Source: CADCTQ01 sp963844325 | GTDB taxonomy: Bacteria; Bacteroidota; Bacteroidia; Cytophagales; 172606-1 | Assembly (NCBI GenBank): GCA_963844325.1 | Contig: CAWJNV010000002.1 | Span: 1,488,001-1,552,000 of the forward strand | Direction: 5' to 3' | DNA: 64,000 bases | Shown: positions 20,039-28,171 of the stretch, piece after piece | Position numbering within the stretch: the stretch's first letter is position 1 | How the letters are laid out: the number at the start of each line of letters is the position of its first letter | Position numbers and translations under genes: made by a program | Notes under the pieces: generated by a model | The model's input: the letters and a program-made list of their open reading frames with translations, nothing else | Database searches by the model: none | What the model was told of the DNA's origin: nothing

Positions 20039-21227
20039 TGGCTTCGTTGACTTTGCCGTAGATCATCGTCTGGTTGGACAGGATTTTGGAGAAGCCCCGC
20101 ACGTCGTCGCCCGTCCAGGCATTGTTTATCTCGCCGTAGGAGCCAAACTTGGCCGACATCAGGTCGTACGACGACTCGATGCCCAGCACGTAAAAGCGGT
20201 ACGGCGCCAGTTGCACGTGCACGGTGCCCGTTACGTGGCCCTGGGTATCGGCCAGGAACGCCTCAATGTTGCGCATGGCCGGGTCGAGGAACTGCCCTTC
20301 GTGCAGCAGCATGCCGTACCAGTTGGCGAGTTGTTCCTTCCAGTACTGCTGCCACTTGGTCAGCACGTGTTTCTCCAGGGCGTGGTGCGCCTTCAGAATC
20401 ACCAGCGGGGCGGCGGCCTCGAAGCCCACCCGGCCCTTGATGCCGATGATGGTGTCGCCCACGTGGATGTCGCGGCCGATGGCAAACGGCGCGGCAATCT
20501 GCGTGAGCAGCTTGATGGCGTCCACCGGGTTTTCGAACCGCTGGTCGTTGATGCCCTTCAGTTCGCCGGCCTTGAAGTGCAGGTGCACGGTTTCGGGGTT
20601 CTCCTTGCCGAGCTGGGTCGGGAAGGCGCTTTCGGGCAGGTAGCCGTGCGAAGTAAGCGTTTCGCGGCCGCCCACGGAAGTACCCCAGATGCCCTTGTTG
20701 ATGGAGTAGGCGGCCTTGTGCCATTCGCCGGGCACGCCCTTGGCCCGCAGGTACTCGATCTCCTGCTCCCGCGAAAGCTTATTGTCGCGGATGGGGGTGA
20801 GGATCTGCACGCCGGGAATGAGGATGTTGAAGGCCACGTCGAAGCGCACCTGGTCGTTGCCGGCCCCGGTGCTGCCGTGGGCCACGTACCCGGCCCCGCT
20901 CTGCCGCGTGTAGTCGGCTACGGCAATGGCCTGGAACATGCGTTCGGCGCTGACGGAAAGGGGGTAGGTGTTGTTTTTGAGGATGTTGCCGAACACCAGG
21001 TACTTGATGCACTCCCGGTAGAATTTGTCGGTCACGTCCACGGTCACGTGGTTGGCGACGCCCAGCGACCAGGCCCGCTGTTCAATGGCCCGCACTTCGT
21101 CGGCCGAAAAGCCGCCGGTATCCACCAGCACCGAATGCACCTCCAGGCCCTGGTCCTCGGACAGGTATTTCACGCAGTAAGAAGTATCGAGACCACCACT
21201 GAAGGCAAGCACTACTTTTGGTTTCAT
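20028..21227 (-). CDS. argG: Argininosuccinate synthase
   Basis: Joins citrulline and aspartate with ATP. The 399-residue product begins MKPKVVLAFSGGLDTSYCVKYL, containing the N-type ATP pyrophosphatase SGGLDTS loop, with AHGSTGAGNDQVRFD and SINKGIWGTSVGGRE downstream. ATG at 21225-21227 is chosen over the 66-bp upstream extension because it places the ATP loop at the usual position. It overlaps argC by 11 bp and follows the GNAT gene after 124 bp. Confidence 0.96.
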   Translation of the reverse strand: MKPKVVLAFSGGLDTSYCVKYLSEDQGLEVHSVLVDTGGFSADEVRAIEQRAWSLGVANHVTVDVTDKFYRECIKYLVFGNILKNNTYPLSVSAERMFQAIAVADYTRQSGAGYVAHGSTGAGNDQVRFDVAFNILIPGVQILTPIRDNKLSREQEIEYLRAKGVPGEWHKAAYSINKGIWGTSVGGRETLTSHGYLPESAFPTQLGKENPETVHLHFKAGELKGINDQRFENPVDAIKLLTQIAAPFAIGRDIHVGDTIIGIKGRVGFEAAAPLVILKAHHALEKHVLTKWQQYWKEQLANWYGMLLHEGQFLDPAMRNIEAFLADTQGHVTGTVHVQLAPYRFYVLGIESSYDLMSAKFGSYGEINNAWTGDDVRGFSKILSNQTMIYGKVNEANEQ

Positions 21228-21351
21228 TGGGTAAGGGAGGGGAAATGAATGAGTAAATGGAATGACGTGCAGCCGGGCAAATAAAATTGCCACCGGAAAG
21301 GCCGTTCACGGGCGGCTGCTTCGTGAAGGGACGTTCCGGTGGCAGGCGTCG

Positions 21352-22101
21352 TTACGCGACAAAGTACAGGGCGCAGCCCAGGGCAACCGCCAGGATGGAA
21401 TACACCAGCACTTTTTCGCTTTCCTTTTCCTTGGGTTGGCCGTCACCCGGGTCGTCGGCCGGCTTGTCCTTCTTGAACAGCACGTGGTTTTTGAAGCGCA
21501 GCCAGCGTTCGTACAGCTTCGACTGCTTGGCAACGTCCCAGGGCTTCCGCTTGTTGGGTTTCTCCTCTTCCACCGGGTCGTAGAGCATGCCCGTGCAGAG
21601 GCACATCTTGCGGTTGGTGCGGGTCAGCACGTCGTAGTTGGTGCAGGAGGCGCAACCCTTCCAGAAGTTGTCGTCGTCGGTCAGTTCCGAGAACGTGACG
21701 GGCTTGTACCCCAGGGCCGAGTTGATCTTCATCACGGCCAGGCTGGTAGTGATGCCGAAGATCTTGGCCGCCGGGTACGTCTTGCGGGTCAGGTCAAATA
21801 TTTTCTGCTTGATTTCCTTGGCAATGCCGCTTTTGCGGTGGTCGGGGTGCACGATGAGGCCCGAGTTAGCCACGAACTTACCGTGTCCCCACGTTTCGAT
21901 GTAACAGAAGCCAACGAACTGGCCGTTGGCCGTGGTAGCAACTACCGCCTTTCCATCCACCATCTTCTGCTTGATGTAATCCGGCGAACGTTTTGCAATG
22001 CCCGTACCCCGGGCTTTGGCACTTTCTTCCATGTGGCGGCAGATTTCCTCCGCCAGTTGCAGATGCTCATAACGGGCAGTCTGTACGATGTATTGGGACA
22101 T
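21352..22101 (-). CDS. GNAT family N-acyltransferase of the arginine operon (candidate acyl-glutamate synthase)
   Basis: A 249-residue GNAT enzyme (fold about 1-160) with the acyl-CoA loop region around VHPDHRKSGIAKEI. After it come a cysteine cluster (GCASCTNYDVLTRTNRKMCLC), a charged linker and a single C-terminal membrane helix (VLVYSILAVALGCALYFVA). It is the first gene of the arg operon, and the window shows no classical argA or argJ. Homologues at this position in Bacteroides have been proposed to make N-succinylglutamate, so this is the likely first step. The membrane anchor is unexpected for such an enzyme. Confidence 0.75.
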   Translation of the reverse strand: MSQYIVQTARYEHLQLAEEICRHMEESAKARGTGIAKRSPDYIKQKMVDGKAVVATTANGQFVGFCYIETWGHGKFVANSGLIVHPDHRKSGIAKEIKQKIFDLTRKTYPAAKIFGITTSLAVMKINSALGYKPVTFSELTDDDNFWKGCASCTNYDVLTRTNRKMCLCTGMLYDPVEEEKPNKRKPWDVAKQSKLYERWLRFKNHVLFKKDKPADDPGDGQPKEKESEKVLVYSILAVALGCALYFVA

Positions 22102-22643
22102 TCTCAGTTACGTCATAAAGAAAAGGTGAAACGATGTTTGCATGGTTGGCGATACTCGGGGTTCGATTTTCGCGGGTTTATTAAAGCACGGCCGCCCATG
22201 GGTCCCGGGGGACGAAGGAGCAGGTACTGCAATAATAAAGTGGGAAAGTCGGGGGGCTTTTGCCACGTAGGCAAAAATACATTCATCAGGTCCGGGAGGA
22301 CCTGGATCGCATCTGAGTAGGGGTGGTATGGAAGAAGTGCTTTATCAACTCAGTTCGTGCGGTTTATGAATGTTCGTAATGAGAATGCAAAACAAATGAA
22401 AATAATTCAATCTGTACAAATATTTTTTTGCATTTCTCGCAATGCTTGGGGGCTTATACGAACACAATAGCTTGTACGGGCACAATAAAAAAAGGGTAGC
22501 GAAACACTACCCCCTTTTTCAGCTAATCAAACCATACAAAACTATGATAAACTCGTTGTGGCGGTTGCAAGTGGTGTTTCCCGAAGGAAGGTATCCGCCA
22601 TCAATATCTCGGACTTACGGGCCGCCTGATTCCAGATCGTTGG
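22102..22643. other. Intergenic region upstream of the arginine operon, no gene seen
   Basis: About 540 bp between the divergently placed arg leader and the end of the Mpo1-like gene. It includes a short hairpin (TTTTGCC...GGCAAAA, 22258-22276), an AT-rich block at 22370-22440 that could hold a promoter, and the terminator at 22487-22520. The long open frames crossing it have no protein-like composition. Confidence 0.6.
22487..22520 (-). terminator. Terminator downstream of the Mpo1-like gene
   Basis: AAAAAGGGTAG, loop CGAAACA, CTACCCCCTTTTT, with one bulge. The minus-strand transcript ends in a run of Ts. It lies 124 bp after the stop of the Mpo1-like gene. Confidence 0.7.
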
Positions 22644-23126
22644 CTAGTAAGCAATTCCCAATTTCTTGTATACAAAACTCAGCAACCAGGCCGGGCCAAT
22701 CAGCAGAAACTGCACGTCTTTCAAAAAGGAAGGCTTCTTGCCCTCAATCTTGTGCCCGACGAACTGCCCCACCCAGGCCCCCGCAAATACGGCGAGGGAA
22801 ACCACCCAAAGGGGCAGCGAAACGTGCTGCTGCACCAAATAAATCCCCGCTACCATCAGTGCCCCAATCACCACCATTCCCAGAAACATCGACACTGAAA
22901 GCCGAAGATAAAACAATAGCGCCAATGCCAGAAATAGTGTGCCCCAATTTACAAAAAAAGAAATTGAATCCGGAAATAATTTTTGCAAGTTATTTACCGG
23001 AATTGACCAAAGCAGGCCAATCAGGCTGAACATGATCAACGGTACGCACACCCAATGGATCAACTTGTTGGTGCCGTGCTGGTGGCTCTCTCCGTACTCT
23101 GACAGCCATTGCTCCGTCGTGCGCAT
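22644..23126 (-). CDS. Mpo1-like (DUF962) membrane protein
   Basis: A 160-residue membrane protein with four predicted helices. It has the family signature histidines: SHQHGTNKLIHWVCVPL at about 14-30 and AWVGQFVGHKIEGKKPSF at about 117-134. The yeast homologue Mpo1 is an iron-dependent dioxygenase that shortens 2-hydroxy fatty acids, so a fatty-acid oxidation role is possible but untested in bacteria. A good promoter lies just upstream. Confidence 0.85.
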   Translation of the reverse strand: MRTTEQWLSEYGESHQHGTNKLIHWVCVPLIMFSLIGLLWSIPVNNLQKLFPDSISFFVNWGTLFLALALLFYLRLSVSMFLGMVVIGALMVAGIYLVQQHVSLPLWVVSLAVFAGAWVGQFVGHKIEGKKPSFLKDVQFLLIGPAWLLSFVYKKLGIAY

Positions 23127-23165
23127 ACCAATATTGAACTTATTCTATAATATATGGCAATAGTG

Positions 23166-23196
23166 CAAATATAAAATTTATTCTGTCCTTGTCAAG
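23166..23196 (-). promoter_or_regulatory. Bacteroidota-type promoter of the Mpo1-like gene
   Basis: On the minus strand CTTG (23193-23196), exactly 19 bp, then TATATTTG (23166-23173), matching TTTG-N19-TAnnTTTG with one mismatch. The gap to the ATG is 40 bp. This is the clearest promoter in the window. Confidence 0.75.
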
Positions 23197-23293
23197 CGTA
23201 TCAGTAAAAAATTTTATCCAATGTCGATATTCTGGTGCATTTCTCCTAGTTTTCCGCCCGTTTCTTACATTCACAGCCCCAAAATTTTTTCCC

Positions 23294-24433
23294 ATGCACC
23301 GCGCTGCCGCCCGCCTCTGCCTCCTCCTGCTTGGCCTGCTCCCCGCGGCCCTGTTTGCCCAACGTCAACGCTGGACGCCCGCCGAGGCCAATGACTGGTT
23401 CGCCAGACAACCCTGGCTGGCCGGCAGCAACTACGCCCCCCAGAACGCCATCAACCAACTGGAAATGTGGCAGGCCGAAACCTTCGACCCGCAAACCATC
23501 GACAAGGAACTGGGTTGGGCCAAGGGCCTCGGTTTCAACACGATGCGGGTGTTTCTCCACGACAAGCTCTGGGTGCAGGACCCGGAAGGCTTCCTCAGCC
23601 GCCTCGAAACGTTCCTGACGCTCTGCCAGAAACACGACATCCGGCCCATGCTGGTGCTCTTCGATTCGGTGTGGGACCCCCACCCGCAACTCGGCCGGCA
23701 GCCCGACCCCAAGCCGGGCCTGCACAACTCGGGCTGGGTGCAGGGACCGGGGGCCGACATCCTGGCCGACTCGACCAAGTACCCGTTGCTGGAGTCGTAC
23801 GTGAAAGGGGTGGTGGGCCACTACCGCGACGATGCGCGCATCCTGGCCTGGGACGTGTGGAACGAACCCGACAACAAGAACGAGTCGAGCTACGGGAGCC
23901 GGGAACCTAAAAACAAGCTGGAACTGGTGCAGGGGCTGCTGCCGCTGGTGTTTGCCTGGGCCCGGGCCGAAAACCCGGTCCAACCCCTTACCTGCGGCAT
24001 CTGGAAGGGCGACTGGTCAAATTTTGAGAAGCTCACCCCCATTGAGCAGGTCCAGGTGTCGGAGTCGGACGTGATCTCTTTTCACAGTTACGACGGCCCG
24101 GCGGAGTTCGAAAAGCGGGTCAAGTGGCTGCAAGCCTACAACCGGCCGCTGCTCTGCACCGAATACATGGCCCGGGGCAACAACAGCACCTTCAAGGGCA
24201 TCATGCCGGTTGCCAAAAAGTACAACGTGGCGGCCTACAACTGGGGCTTCGTGGCCGGCAAGTCCAACACCATTTACCCCTGGGACTCCTGGAAAAAGCC
24301 CTACGCGGGTGAACCGCCCGTGTGGTTCCACGATATCTTCCGCCCCAGCGGCCAGCCCTACCGCGCCGACGAGGTAGCCCTCATCCGCCAGCTCACGGGC
24401 GCCACCCAGAAAGCAAAAGCCAGTAAACAGTAA
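23294..24433 (+). CDS. Secreted GH5-like (clan GH-A) glycoside hydrolase
   Basis: A 379-residue exported TIM-barrel hydrolase. ATG 23294 starts a signal peptide (LCLLLLGLLPAALFAQ). The general acid lies in ILAWDVWNEPDNKNESS and the nucleophile in NRPLLCTEYMARGNNS, the paired glutamates of clan GH-A retaining enzymes; LGFNTMRVFLHDKLW is the usual early barrel strand. Substrate is uncertain (cellulase, mannanase or xylanase-like). The last three codons (SKQ, stop) fall inside a CAGTAAA heptamer array, so the extreme C-terminus may have been created by repeat growth. Confidence 0.88.
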   Translation: MHRAAARLCLLLLGLLPAALFAQRQRWTPAEANDWFARQPWLAGSNYAPQNAINQLEMWQAETFDPQTIDKELGWAKGLGFNTMRVFLHDKLWVQDPEGFLSRLETFLTLCQKHDIRPMLVLFDSVWDPHPQLGRQPDPKPGLHNSGWVQGPGADILADSTKYPLLESYVKGVVGHYRDDARILAWDVWNEPDNKNESSYGSREPKNKLELVQGLLPLVFAWARAENPVQPLTCGIWKGDWSNFEKLTPIEQVQVSESDVISFHSYDGPAEFEKRVKWLQAYNRPLLCTEYMARGNNSTFKGIMPVAKKYNVAAYNWGFVAGKSNTIYPWDSWKKPYAGEPPVWFHDIFRPSGQPYRADEVALIRQLTGATQKAKASKQ

Positions 24434-24565
24434 ACAGTAAACAGTAAACAGTAAACAGTAAACAACGTGTGCGTACTACCCACTGTTCACTGATTACTGT
24501 TCACTGATTACTGTTCACTGATTACTGTTCACTGATTACTGTTCACTGATTACTGATTACTGTTT
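24421..24565 (+). repeat. Heptamer tandem array with facing complementary array (CAGTAAA / ACTGTTC-ACTGATT)
   Basis: Six perfect CAGTAAA copies (24421-24462), a short spacer, then five copies of the 14-mer ACTGTTCACTGATT (24482-24551), then ACTGATT and ACTGTTT. The two halves are partly complementary. The stop codon of the upstream plus gene (24431-24433) and that of the downstream minus gene (24564-24566) both lie in the repeats. The related family occurs at 32134-32267. Confidence 0.9.
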
Positions 24566-24869
24566 ACGCGTCCATCAGCGAACACGGCTGCTTGCCCAGT
24601 TCGAGCTTCCACAGTACGGTGGTGGCGTCGTCAGACACGCGGAAGTCGAACAGGATCACGTCGTCGAGGTAGGTGAGGCGCACTTCCCGTTCCTGGCCCG
24701 GCTCGGCTTCCTCTTCGTCGGCCTGCTCCAGTTCCAGCACCTGGGCGGCCATTTCCACCAGCGTCAGCTGGTCTTGCTGCCAGAGGGCGTCGTGCAACTC
24801 TTTCCGCACGCACAGGCCCGAATGGTGGGCGACGGACACGGGGGCTTTTTTAAAGAATTTGATGGTCAT
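24564..24869 (-). CDS. Unrecognised 101-residue acidic protein
   Basis: ATG at 24867-24869 gives MTIKFFKKAPVSVAHHSGLC; longer upstream starts only add R/P-rich residues with no protein character. The middle is an acidic helix (LELEQADEEEAEPGQE), followed by beta strands (EVRLTYLDDVILFDFRVSDD, TTVLWKLELG). No signal peptide, no recognised family. It converges with the GH gene, and its stop lies within the heptamer array. Confidence 0.7.
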   Translation of the reverse strand: MTIKFFKKAPVSVAHHSGLCVRKELHDALWQQDQLTLVEMAAQVLELEQADEEEAEPGQEREVRLTYLDDVILFDFRVSDDATTVLWKLELGKQPCSLMDA

Positions 24870-25199
24870 GGAGATCAGCGTTCTGCTTGCAAATAACAAA
24901 TAACCGCGTTGAGGTGGCAGGCCGGGCTGCGTCCGGCAAAGGCGCCTGGCAAAGGGGCAGAAGATACGCAATGCCCCGGAACGGCCCCGCCGCCAGGGGT
25001 ACCGGCGGGGGTAATAAAGCACGGGTTACCGGCCGGTTTGGTTGACGGCGTGCTCCCGGCCAGCCAATTCCTACACCCGGCGGCACTCATTCTACGGGCT
25101 TGAAAGTGAGGAAATCGCGGTAGGGTTTGTAGAACACCCCCGAAAGCGTCGTTACGTACACCCGGTCCCGGAACCGGCCTCGTATGGAATCAGTGTGGT
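24870..25199. other. Intergenic region with a possible coding remnant on the minus strand
   Basis: About 330 bp between the 101-residue gene and the YD-repeat lipoprotein. At 25087-25206 (minus) one frame reads like the end of a real protein: DSIRGRFRDRVYVTTLSG then VFYKPYRDFLTFKPVE and a stop. It overlaps the lipoprotein stop and has only a TTG as possible start, so it may be a tiny gene or a decayed fragment. The rest is GC-rich with no clear feature. Confidence 0.35.
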
Positions 25200-26015
25200 T
25201 CAGGGGCAATTGTACACGTACGACACGGCGTAGGTGAACCCGGCAAAATCACCCTTCTGGCTCACCAGGTAACCCCCGCCGTTGTAGGCGTTCACGTCCG
25301 CCCGCGTCCAGTCCAGCACACTCTCCCGGTCGTAGTGCCGGGTCACGAGGGGGTTGTGCGGGCTGATGGCCTTGCCGAATACCAGTTGCATGAACATCCG
25401 CAGGCTCGCGGAGGTGTAGTAGGGGGAATGCTTGGCGTCGAAGCGGTCCTGCTCGTACACCAGGTGCTCAGACTGGTCCTGCGCGTAGAAGCTCCGCGTC
25501 ACGTTGCCCGCCTCGTCGTACTCGTAGCGCCAGGCGATCCGGTGGCCGTCCTCGTCGCCGGTGTACCGGAGCAACTGCCCTTTTTCACCCAACTCGACCG
25601 AGTATTCGTAGGGCTTGGCGGTAAACTCGACGGGTTTTTTGACCACCGCGGTCTTGCCGTCGTTCGTGTATTGCAGGGTAAATTCCCGTTCGAAGGCTGA
25701 CTCGTCGGGGTTGATGCCCGACTCCGTCACGCGGGTCAGTTGTCCCGCGTCGTTGTACTGAAGCTGGTACGCGAGGCCGTCCAGCGTGTACTTTACCAAC
25801 TGGCCGTCCCGGTTGTAGGCAAACCGTTCCAGCACTTCTCCCGCAAATCCCCGTACTTCCGTCAGCACGCAGTGGGTGGGGGCGGTTTCCCGGTCGTTGC
25901 GGCACGCCGGCAAGGCCGCCAGGAGCAGGACAACCCAATAGTAAGCGGCTGCCTTTCGCCTCTTTTGGCGGCTTTTGGCGCGGCCGGGACTCGATTCGTT
26001 AAAAAATGTTCTCAT
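25200..26015 (-). CDS. YD-repeat-like lipoprotein, copy 1
   Basis: A 271-residue lipoprotein: a basic N-terminus, a hydrophobic helix and lipobox LAALPAC. The mature part has RHS/YD-like strand motifs (RFAYNRDGQLVKYTLDG, YQLQYNDAGQLTRVT, WRYEYDEAGNVTRSF), implying a small beta-propeller or strip on the cell surface or periplasmic face. It is a clear paralogue of the gene at 28172-28957: both share the SLRM(F/Y)xQLVxG segment and the final Y-x-CP. Function unknown. Confidence 0.85.
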   Translation of the reverse strand: MRTFFNESSPGRAKSRQKRRKAAAYYWVVLLLAALPACRNDRETAPTHCVLTEVRGFAGEVLERFAYNRDGQLVKYTLDGLAYQLQYNDAGQLTRVTESGINPDESAFEREFTLQYTNDGKTAVVKKPVEFTAKPYEYSVELGEKGQLLRYTGDEDGHRIAWRYEYDEAGNVTRSFYAQDQSEHLVYEQDRFDAKHSPYYTSASLRMFMQLVFGKAISPHNPLVTRHYDRESVLDWTRADVNAYNGGGYLVSQKGDFAGFTYAVSYVYNCP

Positions 26016-26498
26016 TAAGCAATGGGATAACTTTGGTTTGAAAAGCTGGGCCGGTATAAAACGTGGGTGAAAAGAGCCGCCGCTGCCCGGCGGTCACGCC
26101 TTATGTTCATAGAATGGTGTAAGTGCCCTGGGATAAGGGTATAAATGTTCCGGCAAAATCATTTTACCGCGTTATTACTCCCTTTTCCCAGCAAGCATGG
26201 AACCGAATGAGTTAGGGGAGCCCTGTTCCTAGCCCATCGTCACCCACGCGAAGGAGTTCCGTAGGAACGCCCTGTTCCCGGTGAACGGCACGCCCCTGCG
26301 GGGCTTATGCCCAATAGCAAGTGGTTACAAGGAACAGGACGCTCCTCCGGCGCTGAAAGTAACGCGCAGCAGCGGGGTATCCGTGAAAGGAGAAGTGGTT
26401 ATCGGCAGGAGAAGTGGTGTATTCAGTAAAAAGCAGTGTGCGGGTAAAAGCAGCAGTGGTGTGTCGGTAAAAAGTGGTATCAAGGAAGGCCCGTCCCG
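26016..26498. repeat. Intergenic region with degenerate ~20-bp direct repeats, no gene seen
   Basis: 480 bp between the YD lipoprotein and the glycosyltransferase. At about 26385-26490 five imperfect units of 18-23 bp share the words GGTAAAAAG and AGAAGTGGT. At 26225-26340 there are GTTCCGTAGGAAC and two CCCTGTTCC copies with a complementary GGAACAGG, resembling a widespread Bacteroidota intergenic repeat. No convincing reading frame. Confidence 0.5.
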
Positions 26499-27596
26499 TC
26501 AGGGCGTCCGCGCCGGCGTGGACCGGTTCAGCCGCTGGAGGTATTTTCTCCGGTCTTCGTCGGTCAGCTTCACTTCCCGGTCGTAACGGGTGTAGAGGAA
26601 GAAGGAAGGCAACGCCCGGAACCGGCGGTTGAACAGGAACATGCTGTAGCGCACGCCTACCAACGCCCTCAGCAGGTACAACACGCCCAGGAACACGATG
26701 CTCCGGGCTTTGTCGGTGAAGGGGAGCAGTTTCAGGCGGCTGATGGGCCCCACGAATTCCCCCAGCGGAATCCGGTGGTTGTACTGGTAGTTCCCCAGCC
26801 CAGTCTCCAGGTAATACGAGCACATCATCTGCGTCCGGAAAAAGTCCAGTTTGCCTTCGCGCACCAGGTATTCCCCCAACTTCCCGAACACGTAGTTCTT
26901 GGAGCGGATGTAGTCCTCATCCACGAAGTCGCCCTTGCTGATCTGGGCGCCCTTGGGGGACCGCCGGTAGAAATAATCGTACACCTCCGGAAACTTGCGG
27001 TAGTTGATGCCCATGATCAGCGCCCGGACGTGAAATTCGAGGTCCTGCCGGCACCGGATGCCTTCCATCCAGGGACCCACCCGCAGCAGCGCTTCCCGTT
27101 TCCAGATCGGGCCGCTCGTCTGCCAGGGGGCGTCGGTTGCCAGGAAGCGGTCCAGGTCACTCATTTCGTTGGGCTTGACCAGGCGGTTCCAGAGCCGGTA
27201 GGCCTCTTCGGGTGTAGTGCTGAAGATGGCCGGCGGGAACACCAGGCAATCTTTGTCGGGATACTGGGCAAAGTGCTCCAGGCGGTGCTCCAGGCAGAAC
27301 GGCGCCAGCACGTCGTCGGAATCGAGGAAGATCACGTACGACCCCGTGCTTTTTTCGAACCCGATGTTGCGGCAGGCCGAGCCCCCGTTGGGTTGCCGGT
27401 CCCGGCGGTAGAATTTGATGCGCTTGTCCTGCTCGGCCAGGGCCTTCACCACTCCGTCCGACCCGTCGGTGGAGCCGTCATCCACCACGATCAGTTCCCA
27501 GTGCGGGTAGGTTTGTCCTTGCACCGACGCGACGGTTTCTTTGATCACGTCCACGCGGTTGTACAGGGGAACGACGACGGAAATTAATGGATTCAT
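26499..27596 (-). CDS. Family 2 glycosyltransferase
   Basis: A 365-residue GT-A enzyme that transfers a sugar from a nucleotide donor. Residues 1-230 hold the catalytic domain: ISVVVPLYNRVDVIKETV, VVDDGSTDGSDG and the metal-binding FLDSDDVLAPF, with a GGSACRNIGF loop between. The C-terminal part (about 290-320) has a short hydrophobic stretch (ARSIVFLGVLYLLRALVG), so it is probably membrane-associated. Its ATG overlaps the stop of the upstream lipoprotein gene by 3 bp, suggesting co-expression. Acceptor unknown. Confidence 0.92.
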   Translation of the reverse strand: MNPLISVVVPLYNRVDVIKETVASVQGQTYPHWELIVVDDGSTDGSDGVVKALAEQDKRIKFYRRDRQPNGGSACRNIGFEKSTGSYVIFLDSDDVLAPFCLEHRLEHFAQYPDKDCLVFPPAIFSTTPEEAYRLWNRLVKPNEMSDLDRFLATDAPWQTSGPIWKREALLRVGPWMEGIRCRQDLEFHVRALIMGINYRKFPEVYDYFYRRSPKGAQISKGDFVDEDYIRSKNYVFGKLGEYLVREGKLDFFRTQMMCSYYLETGLGNYQYNHRIPLGEFVGPISRLKLLPFTDKARSIVFLGVLYLLRALVGVRYSMFLFNRRFRALPSFFLYTRYDREVKLTDEDRRKYLQRLNRSTPARTP

Positions 27597-28150
27597 CTAC
27601 TCGTAGAATTGAATGTTGTCTTTTCGAACGTGATCGACTTCATAATTGCTTCGAACTCCTCGTCAACGGCCGCGTTGCTTTTTGGCCGGGTCGTGACGAA
27701 GCCCACGTAATGGCCGGCAATTTCGGCAGAATATAACCGTTGCCAAAGCCCGTACGCATTTCTTGAAATGCTTTTGTGCAGGACGTGGTACGTTACGCCG
27801 TTAAAGCGCACCTGGTCGTAGCCGCCGACAATCCTGGTATTGGCCGGCTGCCGGTCTGCCCGCCGGTGAAAAGCCAGAAAGTCCTGGTAATTTTCAATGC
27901 CGAATGCCGCGTACTCCGATTTGGGAGCAATTGTCACGATAAAGTTAGCAATAAAAGGTTCCCGGACGTCAACCACCTGCTTGACCAACAGCAACTGCAC
28001 GCCTTCGCCGTCCGGTTTTTGTTCCATTTCTTCCCATCCTGCCGGTGCCTCGTACCGCAAAGCCAGGCCCTCGGCGCCGGTAACCACTTTATCCTTGCAG
28101 GCTGAGAAGATCACCGCCGGAAACAGTACGATAATAAGCAACTTTTTCAT
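27593..28150 (-). CDS. Lipoprotein of unknown function
   Basis: A 185-residue lipoprotein with signal MKKLLIIVLFPAVIFSAC. The mature part has an AMP-like strand order (LALRYEAPAGWEEM, IVGGYDQVRFNGVTYHVLHKS, AGHYVGFVTTRPKSN) reminiscent of small PsbP/DUF1795-like proteins that bind or monitor envelope components; this similarity is only of style. The 3' end overlaps the glycosyltransferase start. Confidence 0.78.
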   Translation of the reverse strand: MKKLLIIVLFPAVIFSACKDKVVTGAEGLALRYEAPAGWEEMEQKPDGEGVQLLLVKQVVDVREPFIANFIVTIAPKSEYAAFGIENYQDFLAFHRRADRQPANTRIVGGYDQVRFNGVTYHVLHKSISRNAYGLWQRLYSAEIAGHYVGFVTTRPKSNAAVDEEFEAIMKSITFEKTTFNSTSR

Positions 28151-28171
28151 CTTCTGCGCAATGGTCCCCGC

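Noticed and set aside
22442..23029. A 195-codon plus frame across the Mpo1-like gene
   Set aside because: Antisense to a clear membrane protein, P/R/S-rich and without motifs.
24421..24565. CRISPR-like array
   Set aside because: Units are 7 or 14 bp and contiguous, with no unique spacers and no cas genes.
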